A stretch of 64,000 nucleotides of DNA, taken from positions 444,173 to 508,172 of the forward strand of contig NZ_LMKW01000010.1 of assembly GCF_001421745.1 (NCBI RefSeq). The letters run 5' to 3'. The translations under genes were made by a program, and so were the position numbers. The DNA is from Sphingomonas sp. Leaf230. Its GTDB lineage: Bacteria > Pseudomonadota > Alphaproteobacteria > Sphingomonadales > Sphingomonadaceae. The notes beneath the pieces were generated by a model. It was not told the origin of the DNA, searched no databases, and was given only the letters and a program-made list of their open reading frames with translations. Positions 1 through 9,600 of the stretch are shown here, in pieces (position 1 is the first letter of the stretch; each line of letters begins with the position of its first letter).

Positions 1-1123
1 GCAGGCCGAGCGCGAAGAACCCGATCGCGGCACCGGGCTGAATCACGACGCGCGCGGTGCTGCCGCCGAAATAGCCCGCACCGAGGTCGCCGCCGAACCA
101 GTGGAGTGCCGCCCATGCCAGGCCGTATCCTGCCGCCAGTCCCGCCGCCGCGCCGACCAGTCCGATCGCGAGCCCCTCGATCACGACCGCGGCGATGATC
201 CCGGCGCGCGGCATGCCCAACGTCCGTAGCAGTGCGAACGCGCGTTGCCGCCGCACCACCGACAGCGACTGCGCCGAATAGACGAGGAAACCGCCGGTCA
301 GCAGCGCGACCAGCGCCAGCATGTCGAGATTGACACGGTACGCGCGCGACAGGGCATCGCCCTGCGCGTTCTGCGTTTCGGCGGTCGACAGGATAGCGTC
401 CGCGGGCAGGATCGCGCGCAACGCCGGCTCCGCGATCGCGCGATCCGACAGCGCGAGGTCGAGCCGATCGATCCGCCCGAGACGTCCGAACCGCCACTGC
501 GCCGCGGCGATATCCATGACGCCGACCGCGGTCGATTCGTCCGTCGCCGGCAGCGTGCCCGCCACCCGCAACGGCACCGACCGGCCATTGGCGACGACGA
601 CCAATCGCGTGCCGATCTTCGCGCCGACCTGGGTCAGCGCCGCGCGTGACAGGAACAGCGCGGACTCGTCGAACGCCGTATCGTTGCCGGTATCGGGACC
701 ACGCGGGCGGATGCCGATCAGCGACGGTGTCACCGTGGCCGCCCGGATCACGTCGACGCCCAGCAGCGTCAGGCGAGCCTTGCCGATCCGCGCATCGATC
801 CGCAGCACCGGGCTGGCATCGCCGACGCCATCGGCACGCGCGACGCGGGGATAGAGGCGTTCGTCGAAGCCGAGCGGGCTGGTCGCGCGGACCGACAGTT
901 CGGCGGCACCGCTGACGCCGCGCATCGCGCCATCGAACGACGCCAGCGCGGATCCGTTGACGAGATGCACTGCGAAGCCAAGCGCCACGCCGACCGCGAT
1001 CGCGACCGCCGTCAACAGGAAGCGGGCAGGGTGGAACCGCCACTCGCCCGCGATCAGCCAGCGGAGTCCCAGCCGTCCCGACCAGAGCCCGGACCCGGAC
1101 TTCAGGCCAGGCTTAGGCGTCAC
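1..1123 (-). CDS. ABC transporter permease, FtsX/MacB-like (3' end outside window)
   Basis: This minus-strand reading frame runs off the left edge after about 374 codons. I place the start at the GTG at 1121-1123, which overlaps the stop of the ATPase gene by 11 bases, a typical translationally coupled pair. The N-terminus has a membrane segment (about residues 36-60, FLLTAVAIAVGVALGFAVH) followed by a long extracytoplasmic region. Further membrane segments start near residue 290 (MLALVALLTGGFLVYSAQSL) and near residue 325 (AGIIAAVVIEGLAIGLVGAA). This layout of one N-terminal helix, a periplasmic domain and C-terminal helices fits the FtsX/MacB/LolC permease superfamily. With the ATPase it should form an exporter or lipoprotein-handling complex of the YbbA-YbbP type. 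The substrate cannot be told from the sequence. Confidence 0.85.
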   Translation of the reverse strand, partial: MTPKPGLKSGSGLWSGRLGLRWLIAGEWRFHPARFLLTAVAIAVGVALGFAVHLVNGSALASFDGAMRGVSGAAELSVRATSPLGFDERLYPRVARADGVGDASPVLRIDARIGKARLTLLGVDVIRAATVTPSLIGIRPRGPDTGNDTAFDESALFLSRAALTQVGAKIGTRLVVVANGRSVPLRVAGTLPATDESTAVGVMDIAAAQWRFGRLGRIDRLDLALSDRAIAEPALRAILPADAILSTAETQNAQGDALSRAYRVNLDMLALVALLTGGFLVYSAQSLSVVRRQRAFALLRTLGMPRAGIIAAVVIEGLAIGLVGAAAGLAAGYGLAWAALHWFGGDLGAGYFGGSTARVVIQPGAAIGFFALGL

Positions 1124-1844
1124 GCCGCTCCACCAGTCCCTCGGCACCCAGCGTCAGCACGCGGTCGGCGATCGCCGCGCTCGCGTCCGAATGCGTCACC
1201 ATCACGCCCGCCGCACCGTTGCCGCGCACCGCATCGGCGAACAGTGACAGCACGCGCGCGGCGGTCTCCGGATCGAGGTTGCCGGTCGGCTCGTCCGCGA
1301 GGATCAGCGCGGGGCGGTGGACGAGCGCACGGGCGATCGCCACCCGCTGCAATTCGCCCCCCGACAGATCGCGAGCATACCCGTCGCCGCGACCGTCCAG
1401 GCCGACGGCATCGAGCATCTCTTCCGCGCGCGTCGATGCCGCGGCATTATCCGGCGAAACGAGTGCGAGCGGCAGTGCGACGTTCTGGCGCAGCGTCAGA
1501 TAGGGGAGGATGTGGAAGGCCTGGAACACGAAGCCGATCCGCTCGCGCCGCAATCGGGTCCGCGCGGTCTCGTCGAGCATGCCGAGGTCGATGCCGTCGA
1601 TCGCCACGCTGCCCTCGTCCGCCTCGTCCAGCCCGGCGAGGATGTTGAGCAAAGTCGATTTGCCGACCCCGGATTCGCCGATGATCGCGACCAGTTCGCC
1701 CGCGCCGACCTCCAGATCCAGGTGCCGGAACAACCGCCGCGGCCCCGGTACCGACTTACCGAGCGCACGGACCGCGAGAAGGGGAGGGGCGTCAGGCATA
1801 TCCAGTCCGTGCAATAGCCTGGGAGGCTCCGCAAGCGTCGACAT
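1113..1844 (-). CDS. ABC transporter ATP-binding protein (LolD/MacB/YbbA type)
   Basis: This 243-residue protein is a complete single nucleotide-binding domain. It has a Walker A motif GESGVGKST (about residues 56-64), the signature LSGGELQR (about 160), and Walker B ALILADEPTGNLD (about 178-190) with its catalytic Glu. It should power the permease encoded by the overlapping next gene. The start used is the ATG at 1844, 18 bases after the acylase stop; an internal Met at residue 16 (ATG at 1799) is an alternative because it begins the conserved part. The order acylase, ATPase, permease with very short gaps suggests one transcript. The family often works on lipoproteins or hydrophobic molecules, but the substrate is unknown. 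Confidence 0.92.
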   Translation of the reverse strand: MSTLAEPPRLLHGLDMPDAPPLLAVRALGKSVPGPRRLFRHLDLEVGAGELVAIIGESGVGKSTLLNILAGLDEADEGSVAIDGIDLGMLDETARTRLRRERIGFVFQAFHILPYLTLRQNVALPLALVSPDNAAASTRAEEMLDAVGLDGRGDGYARDLSGGELQRVAIARALVHRPALILADEPTGNLDPETAARVLSLFADAVRGNGAAGVMVTHSDASAAIADRVLTLGAEGLVERRDA

Positions 1845-1862
1845 CGCCGGATATGCGGTAGA

Positions 1863-4070
1863 TCAGTTACCCGGCCGATAGGTTCGTTCGACGTGGCCCG
1901 TCAGTTCGTCGGGATGGAAATAGACCGGCCGCAACCGTCCCTCGGCATAGCGCGCTACCTGGTCGGCGAAATGCGGCGATCGGACGTCGCCGCTCTGGCC
2001 GCCGGCCATGACCGCCATCGCCTTCACCCGCGGGCCGAACTCGACCACCGCGACGAAGCTGTTGCCGCTGGTGCCGTAATAGCGCTTCGTCCCCGGCCAC
2101 GGCTTCGCGCCGAACGATGCGAGGCTTCCCCACTGCGCCGAGGTGAACGGCACCGGGGTCGAGGCGCGGCTGTCGTCGAAATGCGGCGCGATCGAATCGT
2201 CGAGCCGCTGAAAACGGTTGATGTCCTTCCACGGCGTCCGCCAGTCGCCGAAATCCTGCTTGAGTCGAGTGACGGCCGTGCTCAGCGCGGCGAGCTTCGC
2301 ATCCGGGCCGACTCGCGTGGCAATATAGTCGGGCACGTTCAGCCGCTCCGCCTGCGCGAAGCTGCCGACCTCGCGCCACAATTGGTCGCCCCAGAAGACC
2401 GCGAGACTGGTCGCGGTGGAATCATAGGCCCAGCGATGGTCCCAGCGCTTGAGCAACGCGATCGGTGCGGCAAGCGCAGCGCGACGCGGATCGCTGGCGG
2501 GAAGCGCGTCCCATGCCGCGACCAATCCGGGCAGCAGCCGCGCAAAGGCGGGGAGATAGGGATCGAACGCGGCGGCCCGCAGCGTGTCGGGTGTCCAGCC
2601 GGTCTTCCCCGTCAGCAACAGGTCGGCATGAACGCCGCGCGCATTGCCGCCGACCTGGTCCATGTAGCGCGGATAGTCCGCCGCCTTGGGGCTGTCGGGC
2701 CCCGCCGCGCTCCACGGCCAGTCGTTGGTGTTGTGCGCCCACCCTATGCGCGGGTTGAGCACGCTCGGCAGGCTGGGGAGCGTATGCAGGCCATGCCAGT
2801 CGGTCGCGGGGTCGCTGCCGTCGACCGGGCGGGTATAGTCGAAGCGATCGTCGCGGATCGGCATGAACTGCGGCATCAGGAACGCGATCTCGCCTTTGCT
2901 GTCGGCGAACAGCGTGTCGTTCGACGAATTCGCCTTCAGCGCCGCGACCTTCATGTATCCTGCGAGATCGGTCGCCTTGGTCCGAAGGTAGCTTTGTTCG
3001 AGCGCGGGGACCGGGCGCCACATCAGCGCGGTGGCGATCCATTTGCCGGCCTTGGAGGCGACGATCGGGCCGTGATGCGTGCGATAGGTGGTGAAGCTGC
3101 GCTCGGCCATCGTCCCATCGGGCTGGCGGACTCGCAGCGTAACGGTGCGTGCGACGACTGGCCGGCTGGTCTTGCCGTAGCGATAGGCATAGTCGCCGCC
3201 ACGCCGCGTGATCCGCTCGGCGAACTCGTCGACGTTGTCGACCGTCGCCGAGGTGTGCATCCACCCGGCCTTCGGATTGAAGCCCTGGTAGACGAAGAAC
3301 TGGCCCCAGGTGCTGGCGCCATACGCGTTCAGCCCCTCGTCGCTGGTCATCTGCGCCTCGGACCGGAAATAGAAGCTGGTGTGCGGATTGATGAGCAGCA
3401 GCGCGTGACCGTTCGCGGTCAGCCGGGGCGCGATGGCGATGCCGTTGGAGCCGGACGGCTCGCGCGGAATCATCCCCAGTTCCTCCGGCGTCGGCGGGGT
3501 CGGCTGGCCGTAGAAGGTCTTCAGGTCGCTGAGCGAGATCCGCTCGATATCGCCGCCGATGCTGCCTTCGGTGAAGCTGAGCGCCATCCACGGCTCGAAC
3601 CGGGTCAGCACGCGGGGCTTTGTCTGCGGGTGCGTCGCGAGATAATAGTTCAGACCATCCGCCCAGGCCTGCATCAGCGTGCGCAACCAGGCCGGGCTCG
3701 TGGTGTAGTCCGCCTTCAACGCGACGGGATCGACGAACAGCCGCTGGCGGAGGTCCGCCCACACCGCGTCCTCTCCCACGTCAGCACCCGCCGCCTCGGC
3801 GGTCCGGCCGAGCGCGGTCAGGTAATTCGCCTCGATCCGCGGGAAATCGTCCTCCGCCTGCGCATAGATCATCCCGAACACCGCATCGGCATCCGACCGA
3901 CCCTTGATATGCGGGATGCCCCAGTCGTCGCGGGTGATCGTCACGCGCTTGGCCTGCGCCTGCCATCGCTGCATGTCGGTGGGCGCCGAAATGGGGGTGG
4001 CGGAGGAGGGGGTGGCCAGCAGCAGGGCCGACAGGATCAACGGGTGACGCGCGTGCCGAGGGATTGCCAT
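1863..4070 (-). CDS. Penicillin acylase family protein (possible acyl-homoserine-lactone acylase)
   Basis: This is an N-terminal nucleophile hydrolase precursor of about 735 residues. The start chosen is the second Met (MAIPRHARHP), because it gives a clean signal peptide (LILSALLLATPSSA) and the 12 upstream codons do not look like protein. The sequence GSNGIAIA puts the nucleophile Ser at about residue 208, preceded by a spacer, as in the alpha-spacer-beta layout of penicillin G acylase, PvdQ and QuiP, which self-cleave in the periplasm. Members hydrolyse amide bonds of acylated molecules such as beta-lactams or acyl-homoserine lactones. Substrate choice cannot be read by eye. It is the first gene of an apparent operon with an ABC exporter. 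Confidence 0.88.
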   Translation of the reverse strand: MAIPRHARHPLILSALLLATPSSATPISAPTDMQRWQAQAKRVTITRDDWGIPHIKGRSDADAVFGMIYAQAEDDFPRIEANYLTALGRTAEAAGADVGEDAVWADLRQRLFVDPVALKADYTTSPAWLRTLMQAWADGLNYYLATHPQTKPRVLTRFEPWMALSFTEGSIGGDIERISLSDLKTFYGQPTPPTPEELGMIPREPSGSNGIAIAPRLTANGHALLLINPHTSFYFRSEAQMTSDEGLNAYGASTWGQFFVYQGFNPKAGWMHTSATVDNVDEFAERITRRGGDYAYRYGKTSRPVVARTVTLRVRQPDGTMAERSFTTYRTHHGPIVASKAGKWIATALMWRPVPALEQSYLRTKATDLAGYMKVAALKANSSNDTLFADSKGEIAFLMPQFMPIRDDRFDYTRPVDGSDPATDWHGLHTLPSLPSVLNPRIGWAHNTNDWPWSAAGPDSPKAADYPRYMDQVGGNARGVHADLLLTGKTGWTPDTLRAAAFDPYLPAFARLLPGLVAAWDALPASDPRRAALAAPIALLKRWDHRWAYDSTATSLAVFWGDQLWREVGSFAQAERLNVPDYIATRVGPDAKLAALSTAVTRLKQDFGDWRTPWKDINRFQRLDDSIAPHFDDSRASTPVPFTSAQWGSLASFGAKPWPGTKRYYGTSGNSFVAVVEFGPRVKAMAVMAGGQSGDVRSPHFADQVARYAEGRLRPVYFHPDELTGHVERTYRPGN

Positions 4071-4189
4071 GTGCCGAGCGTAAGGCGACCGCATGGGAAA
4101 TGCCATGCGTAGTGACGGTGATTAAGATGGTGGAGCGGAAGGCTGAGGCTACGTCGCCTCGCGCTGGACCGCTGTTTTCCTGAGAAAAC

Positions 4190-4264
4190 TGGAGCGGGCG
4201 AAGGGATTCGAACCCTCGACCCCAACCTTGGCAAGGTTGTGCTCTACCCCTGAGCTACGCCCGC
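4190..4264 (-). tRNA. tRNA-Gly (anticodon GCC)
   Basis: Read on the minus strand the sequence folds as a cloverleaf. The acceptor stem GCGGGCG pairs with CGCCCGC, the anticodon arm is CAACC-TTGCCAA-GGTTG with anticodon GCC, and the T arm contains GGTTCGAAT. The CCA end is encoded (4190-4192). No integrase lies next to it. Confidence 0.97.
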
Positions 4265-4410
4265 TCTGGCGCCTATGTCTCCGGTCTGAAGCGACACGGT
4301 GACTGGGTGAGGCGCGCTGTTAGCCCGGTGTTTCCGGGACGGCAAGCGCCTTTTCAACTTTCGCATGAAATTCGACGCAAACGAGATTCCGCTTGGCGAC
4401 TCCTGCACTA

Positions 4411-4425
4411 GAACATTACAAGAAC
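4411..4425 (+). promoter_or_regulatory. LexA (SOS) operator upstream of imuA
   Basis: The bases GAAC (4411-4414), seven spacer bases, and GAAC (4422-4425) match the alphaproteobacterial LexA box GTTC-N7-GTTC read on the opposite strand. The site ends four bases before the GTG used as imuA start, so it would overlay the promoter or leader. A third GAAC follows at 4432. SOS control of imuA-imuB-dnaE2 is established in other Alphaproteobacteria, for example Caulobacter. Confidence 0.8.
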
Positions 4426-4429
4426 AATT

Positions 4430-5212
4430 GTGAACGAGTCGCTTGCCTTGATAGCCCGCCTGAAGCGGATTGCCACGACGGGGATGCCGACTCAGGGTGA
4501 TGGCCGTGCGGACGATGCGTGGCTGACGCAGGGGATGGCGAAGGCGCAGCTGCACGAGATTTTCGCGACGGTCGACGATTCGGCGAGTGGCGCGGGGTTC
4601 GCGATCGCTTCGGTGTTGGCGGCAAAGGCGGCGCCGGTAATGTGGCTGCGCACCGAGGCAAGCGAGCGCCAGGGCGGGCGGTTGCATGCGACCGGGCTGG
4701 TCGAGATGGGGCTCGACGTGACGTCGCTGGTGCTGGGGCTGGTCGAGGACGAGGCGAGCTTGCTGCGCGCCGCCGCCGATGCTGCGCGGTGCCACGGGCT
4801 CGGCACGTTGCTGATCGAGTCTTGGGGACGTGCGCCGAAGATCGACCTGACCGCGACGCGGCGGCTGATGCTGGCCGCGGAAGCGTCGGGTGTGACTATC
4901 CTAAGCCTTCGCATCGGTGCCGAACCGGTGCCGAGTGCGGCCGCGTCGCGCTGGCAGGTTGCCGCGTGTCGCTCGCGGCCGCTGGAAGCCGACGCACCGG
5001 GCAAACCTGCCTTCGACATCGAATTGCTGCGTCGACGCGGAGGCCAGGCCGGGCTTCGCTGGCGTGTGGAGTGGGACCGTGACGCGCACATCTTCGACCA
5101 AACCGCCTTCGCCTCTGACGATTCCGCGGCGTTACCTGGCGCTGGTATTCCCGTGGCTGCCGATCGAGCGGCTGCGGACGATGCGGCCGCATTTGTTCGT
5201 CGGACGGGCTGA
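4430..5212 (+). CDS. imuA: ImuA-like SOS mutagenesis accessory protein
   Basis: This 260-residue protein is distantly RecA/SulA-like and is the first gene of the translesion synthesis cassette. The central region (VMWLRTEASERQGGRLHATG and LLIESWGRAPKIDLTATRRL) follows the ImuA pattern, including a RecA-core-like fold without a convincing Walker A. ImuA supports the ImuB/DnaE2 mutasome in damage-induced mutagenesis. The GTG at 4430 lies directly behind the LexA box and has no ribosome site, so it may be leaderless, or translation may start at the ATG at 4484. The 3' end overlaps imuB by more than 100 bases in another frame. Confidence 0.85.
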   Translation: MNESLALIARLKRIATTGMPTQGDGRADDAWLTQGMAKAQLHEIFATVDDSASGAGFAIASVLAAKAAPVMWLRTEASERQGGRLHATGLVEMGLDVTSLVLGLVEDEASLLRAAADAARCHGLGTLLIESWGRAPKIDLTATRRLMLAAEASGVTILSLRIGAEPVPSAAASRWQVAACRSRPLEADAPGKPAFDIELLRRRGGQAGLRWRVEWDRDAHIFDQTAFASDDSAALPGAGIPVAADRAAADDAAAFVRRTG

Positions 5213-6650
5213 GACGCCGATCGCGTTCGTCGAGACGGTCTCGGGCGGGGTGCGACTAAAGGCGCTCGACCGCGAGGCGGTGCGGGCAGGACTCCAGCCG
5301 GGGCTGACGCTGGCGGATGCGCGGGCGCGGGTGCCCGAACTGGAGGTGTACGAGCATGACGCGCATGCCGATCACGAATGGCTCGAGCGGCTCGCGGATG
5401 GGTGCCAGCGGTACACGCCCTCGGTCGCGCTCGATGAGCCCGATGGGCTGATCCTCGACATCGCCGGGTGCGTGCACGAGTTCGAGGGCGAGCGGCGATT
5501 GGCGGCCGATCTGGAGGAGCGCCTTGCGCGGCGCGGGCTGCTGGTGCGTCATGCGTTCGGCGACACCCCCGATACGGCGCGGGCGCTGGCGCGGTATGCG
5601 GGGGCGCCGGCGCCGGATGAAAAGCGGGCGGTGAAGCGGTTGCCGGTGGCGGCGTTGGGCTTGGATGAGGATGCGACGACCGCCTTGTCGCGTGCCGGGC
5701 TGAAGACGGTGGGCGACGTGATGGCGCGGCCGCTCGCAACGATCGCGGCGCGGTTCGGGGGGGAGGCGGCGATGATGATCCGCCGGCTCGACGGGTCGGT
5801 GAAGGGACCGATCGTCGCTCGACGCACCGTGGCCAAGATCGGTGTCGAACGCCGCTTCGCCGAACCCATCGCGCGCACCGAATACGCGCTGGAGATGCTC
5901 GCCGAACTCGCCACCGAAGCGGCGGCTCAGCTTGCCGACCGTCACGAAGGTGGCCGGCGGTGGGAGGCGCGCCTGTTCCGTGCGGACGGCCTCGTCCAGC
6001 GGTTGCGGATCGAGACCGGCCAGCCGACGCGCGACGTGGCGCTGTTGATGCGGCTGTTCCGCGAGCGGATCGACAGCCTCGCCGACCCGCTCGATCCGGG
6101 GTTCGGCTATGATCTCGTCCGCCTCGATGTTGCGTTAGCGGAGAAGCTCGATGCGTCGCAGTTGAAGCTTGAGGGCGGAGAGGCACAGAAGGGGGAGGTC
6201 GCGCAACTCGTCGACCAGCTCGGCACGCGACTGGGGCGAACCCGCGTCCGCCGGTTCTCGGCGCGCGATAGTCATATCCCCGAACAGGCGGAGCTGATGC
6301 TGCCCGCCGCCGAGGCGCCCGCCCCGACGCCGTGGACTGCGCCGGAGACGGGCGAACCGCCGCTGCGCCCGATCTATTTGTTCGATCCGCCGCAACCGAT
6401 CGAATCGATGATGGCCGAGGTCCCCGACGGGCCCCCGCACCGCTTCCGCTGGCGACGTACCGTGCACGACGTCGCGCACAGCGAAGGCCCGGAGCGGATC
6501 GCCGGCGAATGGTGGCGACGCCAGGACATACCGACGCGCGATTACTACCGCATCGAAGACCGCCGCGGCCGCCGCTTCTGGATCTTCCGCCACGGCCTGT
6601 ATTCCGAGATGGAGGCGCCGCGCTGGTACCTCCACGGCGTCTTCGCGTGA
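5079..6650 (+). CDS. imuB: ImuB, catalytically inactive Y-family polymerase-like protein
   Basis: The conserved protein begins RRYLALVFPWLPIERL. I choose the GTG at 5079 (about 523 residues), with GGAG about eight bases upstream; another GTG lies at 5064. The open frame extends further upstream but there it only shadows imuA. The positions where DinB/UmuC polymerases carry catalytic acids are altered: FPWLP replaces the first acidic motif and LDIAGCVHEF the second. ImuB is therefore expected to be a clamp-binding scaffold that brings DnaE2 to lesions. A helix-hairpin-helix-like segment (AGLKTVGDVMARPLATIAAR) and a little-finger region follow. It sits between imuA and dnaE2, with 13 bases to dnaE2. 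Confidence 0.9.
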   Translation: MTRTSSTKPPSPLTIPRRYLALVFPWLPIERLRTMRPHLFVGRAETPIAFVETVSGGVRLKALDREAVRAGLQPGLTLADARARVPELEVYEHDAHADHEWLERLADGCQRYTPSVALDEPDGLILDIAGCVHEFEGERRLAADLEERLARRGLLVRHAFGDTPDTARALARYAGAPAPDEKRAVKRLPVAALGLDEDATTALSRAGLKTVGDVMARPLATIAARFGGEAAMMIRRLDGSVKGPIVARRTVAKIGVERRFAEPIARTEYALEMLAELATEAAAQLADRHEGGRRWEARLFRADGLVQRLRIETGQPTRDVALLMRLFRERIDSLADPLDPGFGYDLVRLDVALAEKLDASQLKLEGGEAQKGEVAQLVDQLGTRLGRTRVRRFSARDSHIPEQAELMLPAAEAPAPTPWTAPETGEPPLRPIYLFDPPQPIESMMAEVPDGPPHRFRWRRTVHDVAHSEGPERIAGEWWRRQDIPTRDYYRIEDRRGRRFWIFRHGLYSEMEAPRWYLHGVFA

Positions 6651-6663
6651 ACGGCGCGGCGCC

Positions 6664-9600
6664 ATGACCCGGTTCGCCGAGCTCGTTGCCGCGACCAACT
6701 ACTCGTTCCTCGACGGCGCCAGCCACCCCAGCGATATCGTCGGGCGTGCTATCGAGTTGAAACTGGCCGGTATTGGCATAGCCGATCGCAACACGGTCGC
6801 CGGAGTGGTCCGCGCCTATGATGCGCTGGAACGTGCAAAACGAGGTCAGCTCGGCGCGAATTTACCGCCGTTCGACTTCAAGCTGGTGGTCGGCGCACGT
6901 CTGGTGTTCGCCGATGGTACGCCCGACATCGTCGCCTACCCCGCGACGCGTGCCGGGTGGGGACGGCTGACGCGGCTGCTGACGCTGGGCAACCGGCGGG
7001 CCGAGAAAGGCAGCTGCATCCTCGGTCTGGACGATCTGATCGAGCACTTGGGTGAGATCCTGCTGATCGTCATGCCAGAGTGCACGGCAAGGCCCGTGGT
7101 TGCGTTGAAGGACGTCACACTTCCCCAGCGCGCCGATCCCGGTCTTGAAGCCACGCTCGTCGCCCTGCGCCCATATGTACGGCGATCGATATGGCTCGGT
7201 GTGACGATGCCGCACGGCGGTCGCGATCGGCGGCGCCAGACCCGGCTTGCTCGAATCGCTGCCAAGGCGCGCGTGCCGATACTCGCGACTAACGACGTAC
7301 GCTATGCGGTAGCGGACGATCGCTCGCTTCACGACATCGTCACCTGCATTCGCGAGGGCACGACGATTCAGCGAGCCGGCAAACGGCTCGGTGCCAATGG
7401 CGAACGCCATTTGAAGGATGCGGATGAGATCGCACACCTTTACCGCGACCGGCCGCACGCCATCGCCGAGACGGCAAAGCTGCTCGCGCGGATCGACTTC
7501 ACGCTCGACGAGCTCAAATACGAATATCCGCATGAGCCCGTCCCCGTAGGCTGGGACCCTCAGGGATGGCTGGAGCATCTCGCCTGGCAATCCGCGATCG
7601 ACCAATATGACGGCTATGTGCCGGACAAGCTGCTGGCATCGCTGCGCGACGAGTTCGCGCTGATTCGGCAACAGGAATACGCCTATTACTTCCTGACGGT
7701 CCACGACATCGTCCGGTTCGCACGCAGCGCCGATCCGCCGATCCTGTGCCAAGGGCGCGGATCGGCCGCCAACTCGGTGGTCTGCTACGTGCTCGGCGTC
7801 ACGTCGGTCGATCCGATGAAGCACGATCTGCTGTTCTCGCGCTTCGTCTCGGCTGAACGCAGCGAGCCGCCCGATATCGACGTTGATTTCGAGCATGAGC
7901 GGCGCGAAGAGGTGATGCAGTATATCTATGGGCGCTACGGTCGGGAGCGCGCGGCGATCGCAGCGACTGTCATCCATTTTCGGTCGCGTAGTACGGTGCG
8001 TGAAGTCGGCAAGGCGCTGGGCTTTACAGAGGACGTCACACAACGGCTGACCAGCACGGTGTGGGGCAGTTTCTCGAACCGATTCCCGGAACGGCGTTTT
8101 GCCGAAACGGGATTCGACATCGCCAATCCGGAAATCGCCCGGTTGCAGGACATGGTCGAACGGTTGCTCGAATTCCCGCGCCACTTGTCGCAGCATGTCG
8201 GTGGGTTCGTGCTGACGCAGGGCCGGCTCGACGAGATCGTGCCAATTCACAACGGCGCGATGGAAGACCGCACGTTCATCGAATGGGATAAGGACGATAT
8301 CGATTGCCTTGGCCTGATGAAGGTCGACATTCTCGCGCTCGGCATGCTGACCTGCATCCGTAAAAGCTTCGATCTAATGCGGGAGCACGGGCTCGGCGAT
8401 CATGAACTGAAGACGATCGCCAACGACGAGAATTCCAAGGTTTATGACATGCTGTGCGATGGGGACAGCATCGGTGTGTTCCAGGTCGAGAGCCGCGCGC
8501 AGATCAACATGCTGCCTCGCCTGCGACCCCGCAAACTCTACGATCTGGTGGTGCAGGTCGCGATCGTCCGGCCCGGGCCGATCGAAGGCGATATGGTGCA
8601 TCCATATTTGCGGCGGCGGGCGAAGAAGGAAGTGGTGGTCTATCCCTCGCCATCGCCCGAGCATGGCCGAAGCGACGAACTCGAAGTGCTGCTCGGCGAG
8701 ACATACGGCGTGCCGTTGTTCCAGGAACAGGCGATGAAGCTTGCGATCGTCGCGGCGAAGTTCACACCCGATGAGGCCAACGAACTTCGGAAATCGATGG
8801 CGACGTTTCGCAAGGTCGGAGGGATGAACAATTTCCAGGCCAAGCTAATCGGTGGGATGGTTGCGCGGGGGTATGAGGCAGAGTTCGCGGAGCGCTGTTT
8901 CAAGCAGATCGAGGGGTTCGGGTCCTACGGGTTTCCGGAGAGCCATGCGCTGTCGTTTGCGCGACTGGTGTATGTGTCATCGTGGATCAAATGCTTTCAT
9001 CCGGCAGTGTTCTGCTGCGCGCTGCTCAATTCGCAGCCGATGGGGTTTTACGCGCCGGCGCAATTGGTGCGCGATGCGGTCGAGCACGGGGTGTGCGTGC
9101 TGCCGGTCGACGTGAATGCGAGTGGGTGGGATAACTCGCTTGAAGCCGGGGGCGCGGATCTGCGCCTGGGGTTTCGGCAGGTGGATGGGTTTCGGAAGGA
9201 TTGGGCCGACGAGATCGTTCGCGTTCGGACTGCGCCGTTTGCTAGCATCGAGGATCTGGCGCGGCGGGCGAACCTGCCGCAGCGGGCGATGAACCTGCTG
9301 GCCGATGCGGATGCGTTCCGGTCGGTGGCGAAGGAGCGGCGCGAGGCTTTGTGGGATGTGCGTCGGACGCCGCCCAAGCAGCTTGCGCTGTTCGCGGCGG
9401 CAGAGGTACCCGAGCTTGGCGTGGAGCCTGACGCGCATCTGCCGGCGATGCCGCTGTCCGAGCAGGTCGCGGCGGATTACCAGACGACGCGGCTGTCGTT
9501 GAAGGCGCATCCTATGCAGTTCCTCCGCGAACGCTTTGCCGCCGAAGGAATCCTTTCGAGTGCGCAGGCCAATGCGACCAAGGACGGGCGCCGCGCAAAG

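Noticed and set aside
1893..4112. Plus-strand open frame of about 740 codons opposite the acylase gene
   Set aside because: It is a GC-driven shadow: the minus frame gives a signal peptide and the Ntn-hydrolase motif, the plus frame gives Arg/Gly/Ala-rich sequence without motifs.
4492..6726. Minus-strand open frame of 744 codons opposite imuA/imuB
   Set aside because: Arg/Ala/Pro/Ser-rich low-complexity translation typical of the antisense of GC-rich genes; imuB is clearly the real gene.
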